Source of the DNA: Nitrososphaerota archaeon
GTDB lineage: Archaea; Thermoproteota; Nitrososphaeria; Nitrososphaerales; Gagatemarchaeaceae
Length of the DNA: 64,000 nucleotides
Assembly (NCBI GenBank): GCA_029785615.1
Contig: JAFLZH010000001.1
Span: forward strand, 188,629-252,628
Reading direction: 5' to 3'
Positions 62,117 to 64,000 of the stretch are shown here, in pieces (the first letter of the stretch is position 1; each line of letters begins with the position of its first letter). The notes beneath the pieces were generated by a model. The model made no database searches. It saw only the letters and a program-made list of their open reading frames with translations, and was not told the DNA's origin. Position numbers and translations under genes: made by a program.

Positions 62117-64000
62117 CTACGCGGTGACCGCTTTGGTCTTCTCAGAGAGCGCGGCGTGGGCCGCCGCAAGTCTAGCCACAGGGACCCTGAAGGCCGAGCA
62201 GCTGACGTAGTCCAGCCCCGCCTCGTCGAAGAACGCTATGCTCTTGGGGTCCCCGCCGTGCTCCCCGCAGATGCCGACCTCCAACCCCGGGTTGGACTTC
62301 CTCCCCTCCTGGACCGCCAGCTTAACCAGCCGCCCGACCCCCACCGTGTCCACCGAGTCGAAGGGGCTCCGTTGGAATATGCCCATCTCCAGGTACTTTG
62401 GGATGAACTTTGCTTCCACGTCGTCCCTGCTGAAGCCGAAGGTCGTCTGGGTGAGGTCGTTGGTGCCGAACGAGAAGAAGTCGGAGTGCTCCGCTATCTC
62501 CCCCGCGGTGAGCGCCGCCCTGGGGGTCTCAATCATCGTCCCCACCTGGTACTCGACCTCCGTCCCCAACTCCTTGAACGCGGCGGCCGCGGCCGACTCG
62601 ACCACCTTCCTCAGGATCTTGAACTCCTCGACGCTGGAGACCAGGGGGAGCATTATCTTCACCTTCGCCCGCTCCTTCTTCTCGCGGTCGAGCTCGACGG
62701 CCGCCTGGAGGATGGCCTTCGCCTGCATCTCGTATATCTCAGGGTAGGTTATGGCGAGGCGGCACCCACGATGCCCGATCATGGGGTTGTGCTCCGAGAG
62801 CTGCCTGACGCGGTTGAGCATCGCCTCGGTCCCCTCAAGCTCCTCCTTCGACGCGCCACGCTCCTTCATCTCCTGGATGTCCAGGAGCAGCTCCTCCACT
62901 GAAGGGAGGAACTCGTGGAGCGGCAGGTCAAGGAGCCTCACCACCACTGGCTTGCCCCCCATGGCCGCGAATATCCCCCTGAAGTCAGAGAGCTGGAACG
63001 GGAACAGGCGGTAGAGGTGCCTCTTCCGGGCCTCGGCGTCCAGGCTCATTATCATGTCCCTCACGATGGGGAGGCGCTTCGGGTCGTTGAACATCCTCTC
63101 GGTCCTGCACAGCCCTATCCCCTCGGCGCCGAACTCCCTCGCCTTTACGGCCGCCTCTGGGGTGTCGGCGTTCGCCCAGACGCCCAGGCGCTTCACCCCG
63201 TCGGCGGTCTGCAGGAGGGAGGTCAGCTCCGGGGTCGGCTCTGGGTCCACCATCTTGACCTCACCCTTGTACACCGACCCCGTCGTCCCGTCTATGGTGA
63301 TCGTCTCCCCCTTGGTTATCCTCTCCCCCGACTTCGTCTTGAAGAAGCCGCCTTCCATGGAGATCTCGATCTCGCTGCACCCTACGACGGCGGGCTTCCC
63401 CATGCCTCTTGCGACCACCGCGGCGTGACTCGTCATTCCGCCTCGCATCGTCAGGACCCCCTGCGATGCTATGAGCCCTTTGATGTCCTCGGGGGTAGTC
63501 TCCGGCCTGACTAGTATCACCTTCTGGGAGCCGCCCAGGGAGGCGGCCTCCTCGGTGTCGAAGACGACCATCCCAGATGCGGCCCCCGGAGAAGCGTCCA
63601 GCCCCTTGGCCACGGGCCTGTCCTTGGAGCTGGGGTCCAGCCTACGGTGGAGGAGGGCCTCGAGCTGCTCCGGCTCGACCCTCGCCACCGACTCGCTGGG
63701 GGTGATCAGCCCCTCCTTCGCCATGTCCACCGCCACCTTCACGGCGGCCTGGGCGGTCCTCTTCCCGTTCCTCGTCTGGAGGGTGTAGAGCTTCCCGTCC
63801 TCGACTGTGAACTCAAAGTCCTGCATGTCCTTGAAGTGCGCCTCGAGCCGGTTCGCCACGTCCTGCAGCCGGCCCTTCAGCGCCGGGTGCATCCCATCGA
63901 TGCCCACCGGGGTCCGTATCCCGGCCACCACGTCCTCCCCCTGCGAGTTGGGGAGGTATTCGCCGAAGAGCTTCTTCTCGCCGGTCGAGGGGTTCCGGGT
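62117..64000 (-). CDS. ppdK: Pyruvate phosphate dikinase, N-terminal part cut by window edge
   Basis: About 628 residues visible. The frame stays open to base 64000 (GEYLPNSQGEDVVAGIRTPVG), so the N-terminal ATP-grasp domain lies outside. Phosphohistidine domain: LTMRGGMTSHAAVVARGMGKPAVVG. C-terminal PEP/pyruvate TIM barrel: GHRGCRLAITYPEIYEMQA, and GICGEHGGDPKSIAFF with the catalytic Cys. Interconverts pyruvate and PEP with AMP/PPi, for gluconeogenesis from the pyruvate that methylisocitrate lyase yields. Confidence 0.95.
   Translation of the reverse strand, partial: TRNPSTGEKKLFGEYLPNSQGEDVVAGIRTPVGIDGMHPALKGRLQDVANRLEAHFKDMQDFEFTVEDGKLYTLQTRNGKRTAQAAVKVAVDMAKEGLITPSESVARVEPEQLEALLHRRLDPSSKDRPVAKGLDASPGAASGMVVFDTEEAASLGGSQKVILVRPETTPEDIKGLIASQGVLTMRGGMTSHAAVVARGMGKPAVVGCSEIEISMEGGFFKTKSGERITKGETITIDGTTGSVYKGEVKMVDPEPTPELTSLLQTADGVKRLGVWANADTPEAAVKAREFGAEGIGLCRTERMFNDPKRLPIVRDMIMSLDAEARKRHLYRLFPFQLSDFRGIFAAMGGKPVVVRLLDLPLHEFLPSVEELLLDIQEMKERGASKEELEGTEAMLNRVRQLSEHNPMIGHRGCRLAITYPEIYEMQAKAILQAAVELDREKKERAKVKIMLPLVSSVEEFKILRKVVESAAAAAFKELGTEVEYQVGTMIETPRAALTAGEIAEHSDFFSFGTNDLTQTTFGFSRDDVEAKFIPKYLEMGIFQRSPFDSVDTVGVGRLVKLAVQEGRKSNPGLEVGICGEHGGDPKSIAFFDEAGLDYVSCSAFRVPVARLAAAHAALSEKTKAVTA

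Noticed and set aside
1-64000. CRISPR arrays, insertion sequences or replication origin
   Set aside because: No regularly spaced repeats, transposase frames or Orc1/Cdc6-type gene found; the AAA protein at 32335-33609 resembles ExeA/TniB, not Cdc6.

Overview
This is a GC-rich stretch of an archaeal chromosome. The archaeal signs are a proteasome alpha subunit, the exosome trio Rrp4/Rrp41/Rrp42, SBDS, aIF-1A, a class I CCA-adding enzyme, intron-bearing tRNAs without encoded CCA, and many TATA-driven promoters lying about 25-32 bases before ATG, GTG or TTG starts (mostly leaderless). Gene content (UPF0200/UPF0201 pair, sulfoquinovose synthase, peptide-binding protein with a Ser/Thr linker, isobutyryl/methylmalonyl-type mutase, methylcitrate genes) suits a heterotrophic relative of the Nitrososphaeria/Thaumarchaeota, but I cannot fix the lineage from this window. 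No ammonia-oxidation gene is present.

Layout: 1-3.9 kb is the exosome-SBDS-proteasome operon (minus strand), ending in a cut-off L37Ae gene. 4-8.6 kb holds a glutamine amidotransferase, a JAMM protease, small genes, an isochorismatase-fold protein, DoxX and endonuclease IV. At 8.6 kb a tRNA-Lys gene with two introns is followed by an AT-richer GrpB gene and a degenerate copy of the tRNA 3' end, which looks like an old integration scar. 9.8-13.4 kb has small stress or cofactor genes, including a likely F420 pair. 13.5-19.7 kb has an alpha-mannosidase, a small Cys-rich protein, a secreted DUF4382-type protein and a membrane winged-helix regulator. 19.9-23.4 kb is an operon for sulfoquinovose transfer (UDP-sulfoquinovose synthase, glycosyltransferase, MFS). 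24.9-26.7 kb has a DapA/KDG-aldolase-family gene, 3-methyladenine glycosylase, a zinc finger and a tRNA-Asp with two introns.

26.8-36.3 kb is the most unusual part. A membrane-anchored winged-helix protein with an extracellular domain faces an operon for two large secreted proteins. The two secreted genes share a GGAAC-N4-GTTCC promoter element at exactly the same distance from their start codons. Next to it is a closed, inward-facing cassette: a small winged-helix gene on one side and an AAA ATPase-wHTH gene plus an HTH_10 regulator on the other. Both outer promoters carry the same 18-base palindromic operator (two mismatches) at identical spacing from the TATA box. A peptide-binding protein with its own terminator follows.

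36.4-44.1 kb has MFS transporters, a zinc ribbon, a DEAD-box helicase, aIF-1A, an FAD oxidoreductase, and a methyltransferase beside a UbiA-like membrane protein. 44.2-50.7 kb is an acyl-CoA island: acyl-CoA dehydrogenase, B12-dependent mutase in two subunits with isobutyryl-CoA-mutase-type substrate residues, MeaB, citrate/2-methylcitrate synthase and methylisocitrate lyase. Together these suggest branched-chain or odd-chain acyl-CoA catabolism through propionyl-CoA. 50.8-60.5 kb is mostly housekeeping and RNA processing (GPN GTPase, CinA-like, NUDIX, PRPP synthetase, Trm-G10, RNase Z, UPF0200/0201, ThpR, CCA-adding enzyme, COG2112 kinase) and ends with an intron-bearing tRNA-Pro. The window closes with an MFS transporter and a cut-off pyruvate phosphate dikinase.
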